A stretch of 64,000 bases of DNA, taken from Cupriavidus sp. EM10. GTDB taxonomy: Bacteria; Pseudomonadota; Gammaproteobacteria; Burkholderiales; Burkholderiaceae. The notes below the pieces were generated by a model. That model was not told where the DNA came from and made no database searches. It saw nothing but the letters and a program-made list of their open reading frames with translations. The stretch spans positions 62,001 to 126,000 of the forward strand of contig NZ_CP076061.1 in NCBI RefSeq assembly GCF_018729255.1. The letters are read 5' to 3'. Every line of letters begins with the position of its first letter. The first letter of the stretch is position 1. The position numbers and the translations under genes were made by a program. Positions 26,853-35,805 of this stretch are shown here, one piece after another.

Positions 26853-29083
26853 TCAAAGTGGACGTGCGCCAGGCGTGCCCATCCTTGGCATCCGGTCGAC
26901 GCGATGGGCCCGCCGTTCGTCTTCGTCCCGCCGATCTTTTTCCTTTGTCTCGTCGCTCTCGCCAAATGCATCGGTCGCCCGCGTCTGGAAATACAGCGTA
27001 GAAGACAGGACGTGATCGTGCCAACTGGTCAGCATCGTGTCGTGCACGAGCATGTCAAAGAGCGCCATGACTTTCTCCGGGAGTGGATGCCTGCCCTCGG
27101 CACCTTCCTTCCAGGCCTGTGCAAGTGCCAGGGCCTCGGGGCTCATCTGGGTCGCTTCAACGATGTCCGCCGCGCTTTCCATTTCGCCGCCATGGAACGA
27201 GTCCATTTCCCGCGCCACCTTCCGGATGCGCTCTACGGAGTCCTTGAGCCCAGCCTGGATGGATTCGCGCCGCATTTGCTCGGCGGCTTCTTGCCCGATC
27301 CGGTCCCAGACGCTCACGAAGGGGCGCGACAATGCCAGGGTCGTCTGCGGCAGTGCCAGGTCCTGTGCCTCCCGCGCGGCATGCAACCTTCTCAGGGCCT
27401 TGCCCTGTGCCACGCGATCGGACGGCACGCGTCGGCGCTCGGCGTCGTAGGCTTCTTGCGATTCCCGGATTTCCCGCGTCCGCTCGAAATGCAGGCGCTT
27501 GACCTCGTCGGCATGATCGGTCACCGACATGCGAAACGCGGGCGAACGATAGCGAACGGCCAGCCAGCGCAGGAACACCTGCATGTGGGCCTGAAAGTTG
27601 AGCCCTTTCTCGCGTGGCACGAGCTCCCGGTACGCCTGGATCAGCTCTGGAATCTTGTAGCTGGCGTTGCCTTCGGATACTGGGGTTGCGAGGGTGAATT
27701 TCCGGAACGTCGGACCTTTTTCCTTGATCAGATACTCCATCATGTCAACGGCTGACCCTGCCATGAGCGCTTCATGCAGCATGTCACGCAGGGCAACACG
27801 TTGCAGTTCTGCCCGGAATCCCAACGATCCCGGCGGGGCGCCACCGGTAATGTCTTCGCTGGTGCCCGGATACAGGTACTGGTCCCTCGGGTCTTTTCCA
27901 GGCTGTCCAGCCGCTGATAGAAGCGCAGTTCATGGGCCGCCGCAAAGTGCACACATCTCTGGACGGCCGCGGGGACCCCAAGCTGGCGGTCCTTGTAGTT
28001 CTGATTGATCGAACTCACCACCGGCAAAAAGCTCAGCAGCTGGTTCTCGGCCATGATCGAGGACACCGCGTCCAGCAATCCCAGGAACCGGATCTCGATC
28101 GGATCGCCTTTCTCTCCCACCTCGCCGCCAATCCGCAGATCCAGGTCGGTTCGGCGCTTGTATTTGCGCACCAGCTCGTTGACGAAAGCACGAGCAATCA
28201 CACCGCCTCGATCGGCGCCGAATACCGACACCTCGATGCGCTGGACCTTCTCCATCTTGGACTTCGCGTCGTGATAGGCCGCCTCGAACTGCTTCAGCGC
28301 CGATTGCAATCGATCCTCGACACCCGTCCCGAACACCATGCTGACCGCAGCGTTGTCCCGCATGAACGGGATGGAATCCAGGGTGATATCGACGGCGATG
28401 GCCTTCACGAACACGGCCGGAGCCTTGAGCGGATTCTTTTTGATGTCATACAGCGCCGCGCGGACCGCGGCCTTGCCGCGCCTCACCCACCGGTCCCCGC
28501 GAGCCAGTGTCAGCACGCGACCCGCCTTGGCCGGCGCAGTCTTCGCCTCCTTGACAATATCGTCGTAGATCCTCGCAACCGGGCGCCACGACATGTCGTC
28601 GTACGCCTGGGACAACGCCTGCTTTACCGCCTTGCCCGGCGCCTTCTTCATGTCGAGCACTGCGGACACGCCGGTCACCTTCTTGGCGCTATCCTCGGCC
28701 GCCTTGGCGGCCAGCTTCGCAGCCGAGGTGGCCGCCTTGGCAGCCGCCGACACGATCTCGTTGTTCTCGGCTTCCTTGTTCAGCGGCGTGCCCAGACCGG
28801 AGTAATAGAATCGGTACCAGAATTGGTTGGGCATCGTGTCGCGACGAGGATCATCGTTATCCCGATGCGCTTCCCAGAGACGGCAGATATTCGAATAGCG
28901 GGAGGTATCTGGATCGTCCTGGTCACGGTTACGCCCGAATCCGTCAAAGAAGAACCCCATCTTGATGACGGCACCGCAAGGGATGCACTCGTCGCGCTTG
29001 TATGGCTTATGAGTGTCGAGCATGCCGTCGAGTACCTTGAGCGGCGTGCGGTCGGCGGGATCGAGTTGAGTGGGTTCAGCCAT
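26853..29083 (-). CDS. Tle1-like (DUF2235) T6SS cargo protein with substituted catalytic residues, frameshifted as read
   Basis: About 743 residues after adding one base in a G run near 27893, where TRG continues as DQYLYPGTSEDITGG. The start MAEPTQL overlaps the upstream immunity gene by eight bases. The first DUF2235 motif is present (KMGFFFDGFGRN) and YRFYYSGLGTPLN follows. An Ala/Lys-rich insertion of roughly 150 residues precedes the nucleophile elbow, which reads VFGADRGGVIARAF: Asp 291 replaces the catalytic Ser. The Asp region is kept (LGLLDAVSS), but the His motif PGxHSDIGGGY has become PGTSEDITGG. The C-terminal 350 residues are helical and charged. By these residues it should not be a standard Ser lipase; it may have another activity or act through the C-terminal part. 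Confidence 0.8.
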
Positions 29084-29882
29084 GGTTGTCTTCCGTCGCG
29101 GTTGGCTCGGATTTTTTGCGCCTCAATGCTTCGACCATCGGCTCGGGAAGGTTCGCCATGGCCGCACCGAAAGCGCCGGGCTTGTCCCTGGTCTCGGCGA
29201 TGATCTTCTGGATCGCGGGATGCTGATCGAAGTTAGGATTTAGCAAGGTGTAGTAGACGTACTGCTGCAGATCCTTCGTATCGGAGAAACGGTATTTCAT
29301 CCAGCCGTTGGCAGCCAGACGCGCCGTCCTGCGAAACACGACACCAGTTTCGTCTTCGTTGTCCGGATTGATGAGCGCTCTGTGAGTCTTGCGCAACCAG
29401 CTCCATACGTCCACATAGCGAATCCGCGATCCCCTGAGATCGGTCCGCAACTCGAATTCGACATGATCGTCGGGGTAGAAATGCAGGCCGAGCACACGCT
29501 CGCCAAGGTCGCCCTTGACCTTGGTGGGAGGGAAATGCACGTGGGCAGTCTTGTGAATTTCCGGGAGTGGCCCATATGGATCCTTCAGAAACTCGTCCTG
29601 ATCGACGACGTTCCACGTAACCGTAAATTCGGTCCCCTTCAGCTTGTAGCAGCAGCTGAGACTGCCTTCCCCGGCGCCGGGCAGCAGCGCACCGCCGCTC
29701 GCGCGATTGCCAAATTTGTCGGTGACAACGAAACGATCGAGGTTGTACGGCGTGTAGTTGAACCCCGCGACGCTCAGTCCGCCATAGGTCGGCGCAGAGG
29801 AAAACGCATCGCATCCGGTGATGAGCACCGAGGCAGCGAGCAATACGCTCAGCATTCTTTCTTTCATTTTGAGTTCAGCCAT
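29076..29882 (-). CDS. DUF3304-like lipoprotein, putative immunity protein, tandem copy 1
   Basis: 268 residues. Signal peptide with lipobox VLITGC, then GGLSVAGFNYTPYNLDRF, SCCYKLKG (paired Cys of DUF3304) and LGLHFYPDDHVEFELRTDL. It is the last immunity copy before the cargo gene; its stop lies inside the cargo start (ATGGCTGA, 29076-29083). The C-terminus differs from the other copies (EALRRKKSEPTATEDNHG). The middle segment is the VVDQDEFLKDPYGPLPEIH type. A periplasm-facing lipoprotein is expected; protection against the neighbouring Tle1-like protein is inferred. Confidence 0.8.
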   Translation of the reverse strand: MAELKMKERMLSVLLAASVLITGCDAFSSAPTYGGLSVAGFNYTPYNLDRFVVTDKFGNRASGGALLPGAGEGSLSCCYKLKGTEFTVTWNVVDQDEFLKDPYGPLPEIHKTAHVHFPPTKVKGDLGERVLGLHFYPDDHVEFELRTDLRGSRIRYVDVWSWLRKTHRALINPDNEDETGVVFRRTARLAANGWMKYRFSDTKDLQQYVYYTLLNPNFDQHPAIQKIIAETRDKPGAFGAAMANLPEPMVEALRRKKSEPTATEDNHG

Positions 29883-30687
29883 GGGTTGCTCGCTGTTCAG
29901 AATTTGCGGAGTTGCCTTGTTTGAGGGCTTCCACGATCGGCGTGGGCAGTTCCGCCATGGCCGCGCCGAAAGCGCCGGGCTTGTCCCTGGTCTCGGCAAT
30001 GATCTTCTGGATTGCGGGATGCTGATCGAAGTTCGGGTTCACCAGGAGGGTGAAGTAGACGTACTGCTCCAGGTCCTGCGTACTGGTGAACCGGTACTTT
30101 TTCCAGCCTTCCGCAGCGATCCTTGCCGTTCGACGGAATGCGACCGCGTCCTCCATGGTGTCATTGAAGGTTTTTCCCTGTTTCTTGACCAACCATGAGT
30201 CGATGTCGGAGTAAAAGATCCGCGTGCCGCCCAGATCCGTGCGGAACTCGAATTCGACATGATCGTCGGGGTAGAAGTGCAAGCCGAGCACGCGTTCGCC
30301 AAGTCCGCCCTTGACCTTGGTTGGGGGCAAATGAATCTGCGTAGACTTTTGTATCGTCTTGATTGGCTCGTGAGCATCGATTGAGCGAATGGCTTCGTCC
30401 GCGTCATAGACCTCCCACTTCACCGTGAACTCGGTCCCCTTCAGCTTGTAGCAGCAGCTGAGACTGCCTTCCCCGGCGCCGGGCATGAGATCGCCGCCTC
30501 CACTCGCACTGTTGCCATACTTGTCGGTGATAACGAAACGATCGAGGTTGTACGGCGTGTAGTTGAACCCCGCGACGCTCAGTCCGCCATAGGTTGGCGC
30601 GGAGGAAAGTGCATCGCATCCGGTGACGAGCACCAAGGCAGCGAGCAATACGCTCAGCATTCTTTCTTTCATTTTGAGTTCAGCCAT
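29875..30687 (-). CDS. DUF3304-like lipoprotein, putative immunity protein, tandem copy 2
   Basis: 270 residues, lipobox LVTGC. Differs from copy 1 in the region after the Cys pair (KWEVYDADEAIRSIDAHEP, QKSTQIHLPPTK) and in the later segment (SWLVKKQGKTFNDTMEDAVA). The last third (NFDQHPAIQKIIAETRDKPG) is nearly invariant among copies. It overlaps copy 1 by eight bases (ATGGCTGA at 29875-29882). Confidence 0.8.
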   Translation of the reverse strand: MAELKMKERMLSVLLAALVLVTGCDALSSAPTYGGLSVAGFNYTPYNLDRFVITDKYGNSASGGGDLMPGAGEGSLSCCYKLKGTEFTVKWEVYDADEAIRSIDAHEPIKTIQKSTQIHLPPTKVKGGLGERVLGLHFYPDDHVEFEFRTDLGGTRIFYSDIDSWLVKKQGKTFNDTMEDAVAFRRTARIAAEGWKKYRFTSTQDLEQYVYFTLLVNPNFDQHPAIQKIIAETRDKPGAFGAAMAELPTPIVEALKQGNSANSEQRATHG

Positions 30688-31487
30688 GGGTTGCTCGCTG
30701 TTCAGAATTTGCGGAGTTGCCTTGTTTGAGGGCTTCCACGATCGGCGTGGGCAGTTCCGCCATGGCCGCGCCGAAAGCGCCGGGCTTGTCCCTGGTCTCG
30801 GCGATGATCTTCTGGATCGCGGGATGCTGATCGAAGTTAGGATTCAGCAAGGTGTAGTAGACGTACTGCTGCAGGTCGTTGGTATCGGTAAAGCGATATT
30901 TCACCCATCCGTTGGCAGCTAGGCGCGCCGTCCTGCGAAACACAACGCTGGTTTCGTCTTCGTTGTCCGGATTGATGAGTGCTCTGTGGGTCTTGCGCAA
31001 CCAATCCCATACGTCGACATACAGAATTCGCGAACCACCGAGATCGGTCCGAAACTCGAATTCGACATGATCGTCGGGGTAGAAATGCAGGCCGAGCACG
31101 CGCTCGCCAAGGTCGCCTTTGACCTTGGTTGGGGGAAATGGATTGTCGTTTCCTTGTGTAGCTTCTTGATCGGGGCGTACAGGTCCTTGATGGCTTCGTC
31201 CGCGTCGTAGACCTCCCACTTCACCGTGAATTCCGTCCCTTCAGCTTGTAGCAGCAGCTGAGACTGCCTTCCCCGGCGCCGGGCATGAGATCGCCGCCCC
31301 CGCTCGCACTGTTGCCATACTTGTCGGTGATAACGAAACGACTCAGGTTATACGGTGTGTAGTTGAAACCCGCGATGCTTAGGGCGCCATAGGTCGGCGC
31401 AGAGGAAAGTGCATCGCATCCGGTGACGAGCACCGAGGCAGCGAGCAATACGATCAGCGCTCTTGCTTTCATTTTGAGTTCAGCCAT
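30680..31487 (-). pseudogene. DUF3304-like lipoprotein, tandem copy 3, two frameshifts
   Basis: Same start and lipobox as the other copies (MAELKMKARALIVLLAASVL). Relative to its neighbours it lacks one C in the run at about 31236 (three versus four) and one base in the run at about 31130 (five G on the plus strand versus six in copy 4). Restoring both gives about 269 residues almost identical to copy 4 (KWEVYDADEAIKDLYAPIKK). As read it would stop after 88 residues. Both lesions are in homopolymers, so they may be consensus errors. Confidence 0.7.
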
Positions 31488-32289
31488 GGGTTGCTCGCTG
31501 TTCAGAATTTGCGGAGTTGCCTTGTTTGAGGGCTTTCACGATCGATATGGGCAGTTCCGCCATGGCCGCGCCGAAGGCGCCGGGCTTGTCCCTGGTCTCG
31601 GCAATGATCTTCTGGATTGCGGGGTGCTGATCGAAGTTCGGATTCAGCAAGGTGTAGTAGACGTACTGCTGCAGATCCTTCGTATCGGTAAAGCGGTATT
31701 TCACCCAGCCGTTGGCAGCCAGACGCGCCGTCCTGCGAAACACAACGCTGGTTTCGTCTTCGTTGTCCGGATTGATGAGTGCTCTGTGGGTCTTGCGCAA
31801 CCAATCCCATACGTCGACATACAGTATTCGCGAACCACCAAGATCGGTCCGAAACTCGAATTCGACATGATCGTCGGGGTAGAAGTGCAGGCCGAGCACG
31901 CGCTCGCCAAGGTCGCCTTTGATCTTGGTTGGGGGGTAGTGGATTGTCGTTTCCTTGTGTAGCTTCTTGATCGGCGCGTATAAGTCCTTGATGGCTTCGT
32001 CCGCGTCATAGACCTCCCACTTCACCGTGAACGCTGTCCCCTTCAGTTTGTAGCAGCAACTGAGCCTGCCTGCACCCGAACCGGGCGGCAGATCGCCGCC
32101 GCCGCTTGCGCTGTTGCCATACTTGTCGGTGATAACGAAGCGACTCAGGTTATACGGTGTGTAGTTGAAACCCGCGATGCTTAGGGCGCCATAGGTCGGC
32201 GCAGAGGAAAGTGCATCGCATCCGGTGACGAGCACCGAGGCAGCGAGCAGTACACTCAGCATTCTTGCTTTCATTTTGAATTCAGCCAT
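31480..32289 (-). CDS. DUF3304-like lipoprotein, putative immunity protein, tandem copy 4
   Basis: 269 residues, lipobox LVTGC. Distinguished by GGGDLPPGSGAGRLSCCY before the Cys pair and by KWEVYDADEAIKDLYAPIKK and ETTIHYPPTKIKG after it. The later segment is the LRKTHRALINPDNEDETSVV type. It overlaps copy 3 at 31480-31487 and copy 5 at 32282-32289. Confidence 0.8.
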   Translation of the reverse strand: MAEFKMKARMLSVLLAASVLVTGCDALSSAPTYGALSIAGFNYTPYNLSRFVITDKYGNSASGGGDLPPGSGAGRLSCCYKLKGTAFTVKWEVYDADEAIKDLYAPIKKLHKETTIHYPPTKIKGDLGERVLGLHFYPDDHVEFEFRTDLGGSRILYVDVWDWLRKTHRALINPDNEDETSVVFRRTARLAANGWVKYRFTDTKDLQQYVYYTLLNPNFDQHPAIQKIIAETRDKPGAFGAAMAELPISIVKALKQGNSANSEQRATHG

Positions 32290-33085
32290 GGGTTGCTCGC
32301 TGTTCCGGATTTACTGCGCGGCCTTGTTTGAGGGCTTCCACGATCGGCGTGGGCAGTTCCGCCATGGCCGCACCGAAAGCGCCGGGCTTGTCCCTGGTCT
32401 CGGCGATGATCTTCTGGATTGCGGGGTGCTGATCGAAGTTCGGATTCACCAGCAGGGTGTAGTAGACATACTGCTGGAGGTCCTGCGTATCGGTGAGCCG
32501 ATATTTCGTCCAGCCTTCACTAGCGATTCTTGCCGTTCGGCGGAACGCGACCCAGTCCTCCATGGTGTCCTTGAAGGTCTTCCCCTGTTGCTTGAGCAAC
32601 CACGAATCAATGGCCGAGTAGAAGATCCGCGTGCCGCCAAGATCGGTCCGAAGCTCGAATTCGACATGATCGTCGGGGTAGAAGTGCAGGCCGAGCACGC
32701 GCTCACCAAGGTCGCCTTTGATCTTGGTGGGAGGGAAATGCACGTGGGCAGTCTTGTGAATTTCCGGGAGTGGCCCATATGGATCCTTCAGAAACTCGTC
32801 CTGATCGACGACGTTCCACGTAACCGTAAATTCGGTCCCCTTCAGCTTGTAGCAGCAGCTGAGACTGCCTTCCCCGGCGCCGGGCAGCAGCGCACCGCCA
32901 CTCGCGCGATTGCCAAATTTGTCGGTGACAACGAAACGATCGAGGTTGTACGGCGTGTAGTTGAACCCCGCGACGCTCAGTCCGCCATAGGTCGGCGCAG
33001 AGGAAAGTGCATCGCATCCTGTGATGAGCACCGAGGCAACGAGCAATACGATCAGCGCTCTTGCTTTCATTTTGAGTTCAGCCAT
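32282..33085 (-). CDS. DUF3304-like lipoprotein, putative immunity protein, tandem copy 5
   Basis: 267 residues. It is a mosaic: the first half, with VVTDKFGNRASGGALLPG and VVDQDEFLKDPYGPLPEIH, is the copy 1/6 type, while SWLLKQQGKTFKDTMEDWVA is the copy 2 type. The C-terminal tail has a unique KQGRAVNPEQRATHG. This pattern suggests recombination between copies. Confidence 0.8.
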   Translation of the reverse strand: MAELKMKARALIVLLVASVLITGCDALSSAPTYGGLSVAGFNYTPYNLDRFVVTDKFGNRASGGALLPGAGEGSLSCCYKLKGTEFTVTWNVVDQDEFLKDPYGPLPEIHKTAHVHFPPTKIKGDLGERVLGLHFYPDDHVEFELRTDLGGTRIFYSAIDSWLLKQQGKTFKDTMEDWVAFRRTARIASEGWTKYRLTDTQDLQQYVYYTLLVNPNFDQHPAIQKIIAETRDKPGAFGAAMAELPTPIVEALKQGRAVNPEQRATHG

Positions 33086-33881
33086 GGGTTGCTCGCTGTT
33101 GAGAATTTGCGGAGTTGCCTTGTTTGAGGGCTTCCACGATCGACATGGGCAGTTCCGCCATGGCCGCGCCGAAAGCGCCGGGCTTGTCCCTGGTCTCGGC
33201 GATGATCTTCTGGATTGAGGGGTGCTGATCGAAGTTCGGATTCAGCAAGGTGTAGTAGACGTACTGCTCCAGGTCCTTCGTATCGGTAAAGTGGTACTTG
33301 ATCCATCCGCCAGCAGCAAGCCGCGCTGTCCTTCGAAATACGACACCATCCTCGTCCTTACTCGGATTGATGAGCTTTCCATGAGTCTTGCGCAACCAGT
33401 CCCATACCTCCGCGTAGAAGATCCGCGTGCCGCCCAGATCCGTTCGGAACTCAAATTCCACATGATCGTCGGGGTAGAAATGCAGGCCGAGCACACGCTC
33501 GCCAAGGTCGCCTTTGACCGCGGTCGGCGGGAAATGCACGTGGGCAGTCTTGTGAATTTCCGGGAGTGGCCCATATGGATCCTTCAGAAACTCGTCCTGA
33601 TCGACGACGTTCCACGTAACTGTAAATTCGGTCCCCTTCAGCTTGTAGCAGCAACTGAGCCTGCCTTCCCCGGCGCCGGGAAGCAGCGCACCGCCGCTGG
33701 CGCGATTGCCAAATTTGTCGGTGACAACGAAACGATCGAGGTTATACGGCGTGTAGTTGAACCCCGCGATGCTCAGTGCGCCATAGGTTGGCGCGGAGGA
33801 AAGTGCATCGCATCCGGTGACGAGCACCGAGGCAGCGAGCAATACGGTCAGCATTCTTGCTTTCATTTTGAGTTCAGCCAC
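33078..33881 (-). CDS. DUF3304-like lipoprotein, putative immunity protein, tandem copy 6 (promoter-proximal)
   Basis: 267 residues, lipobox LVTGC. The start codon is GTG rather than ATG (GTGGCTGA, 33874-33881), otherwise the junction is the same as in the other copies. Distinct segment: LRKTHGKLINPSKDEDGVVF and LAAGGWIKYHF. It is the first complete copy in the direction of transcription. Confidence 0.8.
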   Translation of the reverse strand: MAELKMKARMLTVLLAASVLVTGCDALSSAPTYGALSIAGFNYTPYNLDRFVVTDKFGNRASGGALLPGAGEGRLSCCYKLKGTEFTVTWNVVDQDEFLKDPYGPLPEIHKTAHVHFPPTAVKGDLGERVLGLHFYPDDHVEFEFRTDLGGTRIFYAEVWDWLRKTHGKLINPSKDEDGVVFRRTARLAAGGWIKYHFTDTKDLEQYVYYTLLNPNFDQHPSIQKIIAETRDKPGAFGAAMAELPMSIVEALKQGNSANSQQRATHG

Positions 33882-33933
33882 GGGTTGCTCGCCTTTCAGA
33901 ATTTACTGAGTTGCCTTGTTTGAGGGCTTTCAC
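33874..33933 (-). pseudogene. Remnant of the C-terminus of a seventh immunity gene copy
   Basis: The last 19 codons read VKALKQGNSVNSERRATRG and stop at 33874-33876 inside the GTG start of copy 6. They match the C-terminal tail of the intact copies. Upstream of 33933 the similarity ends, so the array once extended further or recombined here. Confidence 0.7.
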
Positions 33934-34423
33934 TGCCGGCCACGAACAGGCCAGTAGCACTTGGGGCAACTGGCACGCCTGACGTCCCACCATCGCCGTT
34001 CCTCCGCCCTCGAATGCTCCCGCCGTCCCGGATAGTCCCAACGAAAGTGTTTTTGGTCTGCCTTGGACGCTGGCCCGCCCAAGGCAACGAATCGTCTCAA
34101 GCGCGAAAAGGACTGGGAATCGTATAAAGCTGAAAGTGATATGTGCGATGTCAGAATCCGCTTCAAGAAACGGGGAGATAGCGGACGGTGATCAGAGGGG
34201 CAGGTGCTATGTCGCTGATCTATAAACGTTTTCCGGGCCAGAAGAGAACCGGCGTCAGCGAGTGGAAAGGCGCCCTGGTAGGCCGTACTTCGCAGACCCC
34301 AACGTGACGCCCGCCTTGCCCACATCGCCAACGCGGGAAAGGTTCGATGCTATGGTCTGGGTATGCGCGTCCGGCACAGGACGCCGATATGCCTTCTCAA
34401 CTCTCCTGAAGCACGCCCGACTC
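33934..34423. other. Intergenic region between immunity array and serA-like gene
   Basis: About 490 bp with no gene I can support on either strand. It must hold the promoter of the minus-strand array and the plus-strand promoter of the dehydrogenase gene. The part from 34115 to 34235 is relatively AT-rich and is the most likely promoter zone, but no convincing -35/-10 pair was found. Short open frames (for example at 34209) have no recognisable similarity. Confidence 0.5.
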
Positions 34424-35628
34424 ATGGCAAGCGCTCTCCTTCTTGAAAATATCCACGCCAGCGGTCAGCAGCTGCTGGGCCGCCACCATATCGACATCGC
34501 CACGCAGAGCAAGGCCCTTGCTGGCGATGCACTACTGGCCGCCGTGCGCGACCACGACCTGCTGGGCATTCGCTCGGCGACGCATCTGACCGCCGAGCAC
34601 TTTGCCAACGCCCATCGCCTGCTGACCGTGGGTTGTTTCTGCATCGGCACGTCGCAGGTGGACCTGGGCGCCGCTGCGCACGCCGGCATTCCGGTGTTCA
34701 ACGCGCCGTTCTCGAATACGCGTTCGGTCGCGGAGCTGGTGATCGGCCAGACCATCATGCTGATGCGCCGCGTGCCCGAGAAAAGCCGGGCTGCGCATCA
34801 GGGCGAATGGCAGAAATCGGCCAAGGGATCGTTCGAGATCCGCGGCAAGACCATGGCGGTGATCGGCTACGGCAATATCGGTGCGCAGGTCGGCATCCTG
34901 GCCGAGGCCATGGGCATGCGCGTGGTGTTCTATGACATCCGCCCTCGCCTGTCGATTGGTGGCGCGGTGCCGATGCACTCGCTCGAAGACGCGCTGGGCG
35001 CCGCCGATGTGGTGACGCTGCACGTCCCGGCTACGCCCCAGACTCGCAACCTGCTCAACGCGAAGGCGCTTGCGTCGATGCGGCCGGGCAGCATCCTGCT
35101 CAATGCGTCGCGCGGCACCGTGGTCGATATCGACGCCTTGGCGAAACTGCTAGACGATGGTCATATCGCCGGCGCGGCCATCGATGTATTCCCCGAAGAG
35201 CCGCGCAGCAATGCCGATCCGTTCGTGACGCCGCTGCAGAACAAGCCTAACGTGATTCTCACGCCACACGTCGGTGGCAGCACCGAGGAAGCGCAGGAGA
35301 ATATCGGCGTCGAAGTGGCAACAAAGCTGGCCAATTTCCTGGAAACCGGGGCAACGATCGGGGCGGTGAACCTGCCGCAGATCCAGCCCAATCCGCTGGA
35401 TTCGCCGGCGCGCGTATTGAATATCCACTACAACCGTCCCGGCACGCTGTCGCACCTGAACCAGGCGCTGGCCGAAATCGGCGCCAATATCGAAGCCCAG
35501 CAACTGCAGACCGAAGGTGACATCGGCTATGTAATTACCGATATCAGCCTGGTCCGCCTGCCGGCTGGGCCGAGAAGCTGATGCAGCACGACGCCTTCAT
35601 CCGGTCGCGCGTGATCGGGAACCGCTAG
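34424..35628 (+). CDS. serA: D-3-phosphoglycerate dehydrogenase-like (SerA), frameshifted near the end as read
   Basis: NAD-dependent 2-hydroxyacid dehydrogenase with C-terminal ACT domain, predicted to catalyse the first step of serine synthesis. Visible are VGCFCIGTSQVDL and NAPFSNTRSVAELVIG of the substrate domain, the Rossmann motif VIGYGNIGAQVG, NASRGTVVDIDAL, the Glu in VFPEEPRSN and the His in LTPHVGGSTEEAQE. The ACT domain starts near NRPGTLSHLNQAL. After TDISL the frame ends early at 35580; one added base near 35560 yields the tail AEKLMQHDAFIRSRVIGNR and about 401 residues, close to E. coli SerA. The ATG at 34424 fits the family's start, but its ribosome site is weak. Confidence 0.82.
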
Positions 35629-35647
35629 GCACAGCAAGCTTGCCGAA

Positions 35648-35674
35648 GCCCGCATGCGGTAGGTGCATGCGGGC
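35648..35674 (+). terminator. Hairpin after serA-like gene
   Basis: GCCCGCATGC and GCATGCGGGC form a perfect ten-base stem around a seven-base loop, 20 bases after the restored serA stop. There is no T run downstream, so it may be a weak or Rho-assisted terminator. Confidence 0.45.
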
Positions 35675-35805
35675 GATGAAATCGGTGGATATGCGCCCTA
35701 CCCCGCCGTTTCCCGATAGCCGCCGCCCGGCGGCATTGTCATACTGCGCGGACAACCTCGCAGACCGGACATGCACGATCCGGCAGACAATCAGGAGACA
35801 ACTTC

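Larger units (their letters stand above)
29076..33933 (-). repeat. Head-to-tail array of six DUF3304-like genes plus a 3' remnant of a seventh
   Basis: Six units of 804-813 bp follow each other with eight-base overlaps and a high level of nucleotide identity, particularly in the first 150 and last 250 bases. Variable segments in the middle occur in different combinations in different copies. All lie upstream of one Tle1-like cargo gene in the same direction. Confidence 0.9.

Noticed and set aside
11428..27893. Programmed frameshifting in the two Tle1-like genes
   Set aside because: The breaks are at unrelated places with no conserved slippery heptamer or downstream structure, and the same +1 need occurs in housekeeping genes such as serA and uvrA.
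34209..34307. 32-codon plus-strand ORF before serA
   Set aside because: It has a passable ribosome site, but no similarity or compositional sign of coding.
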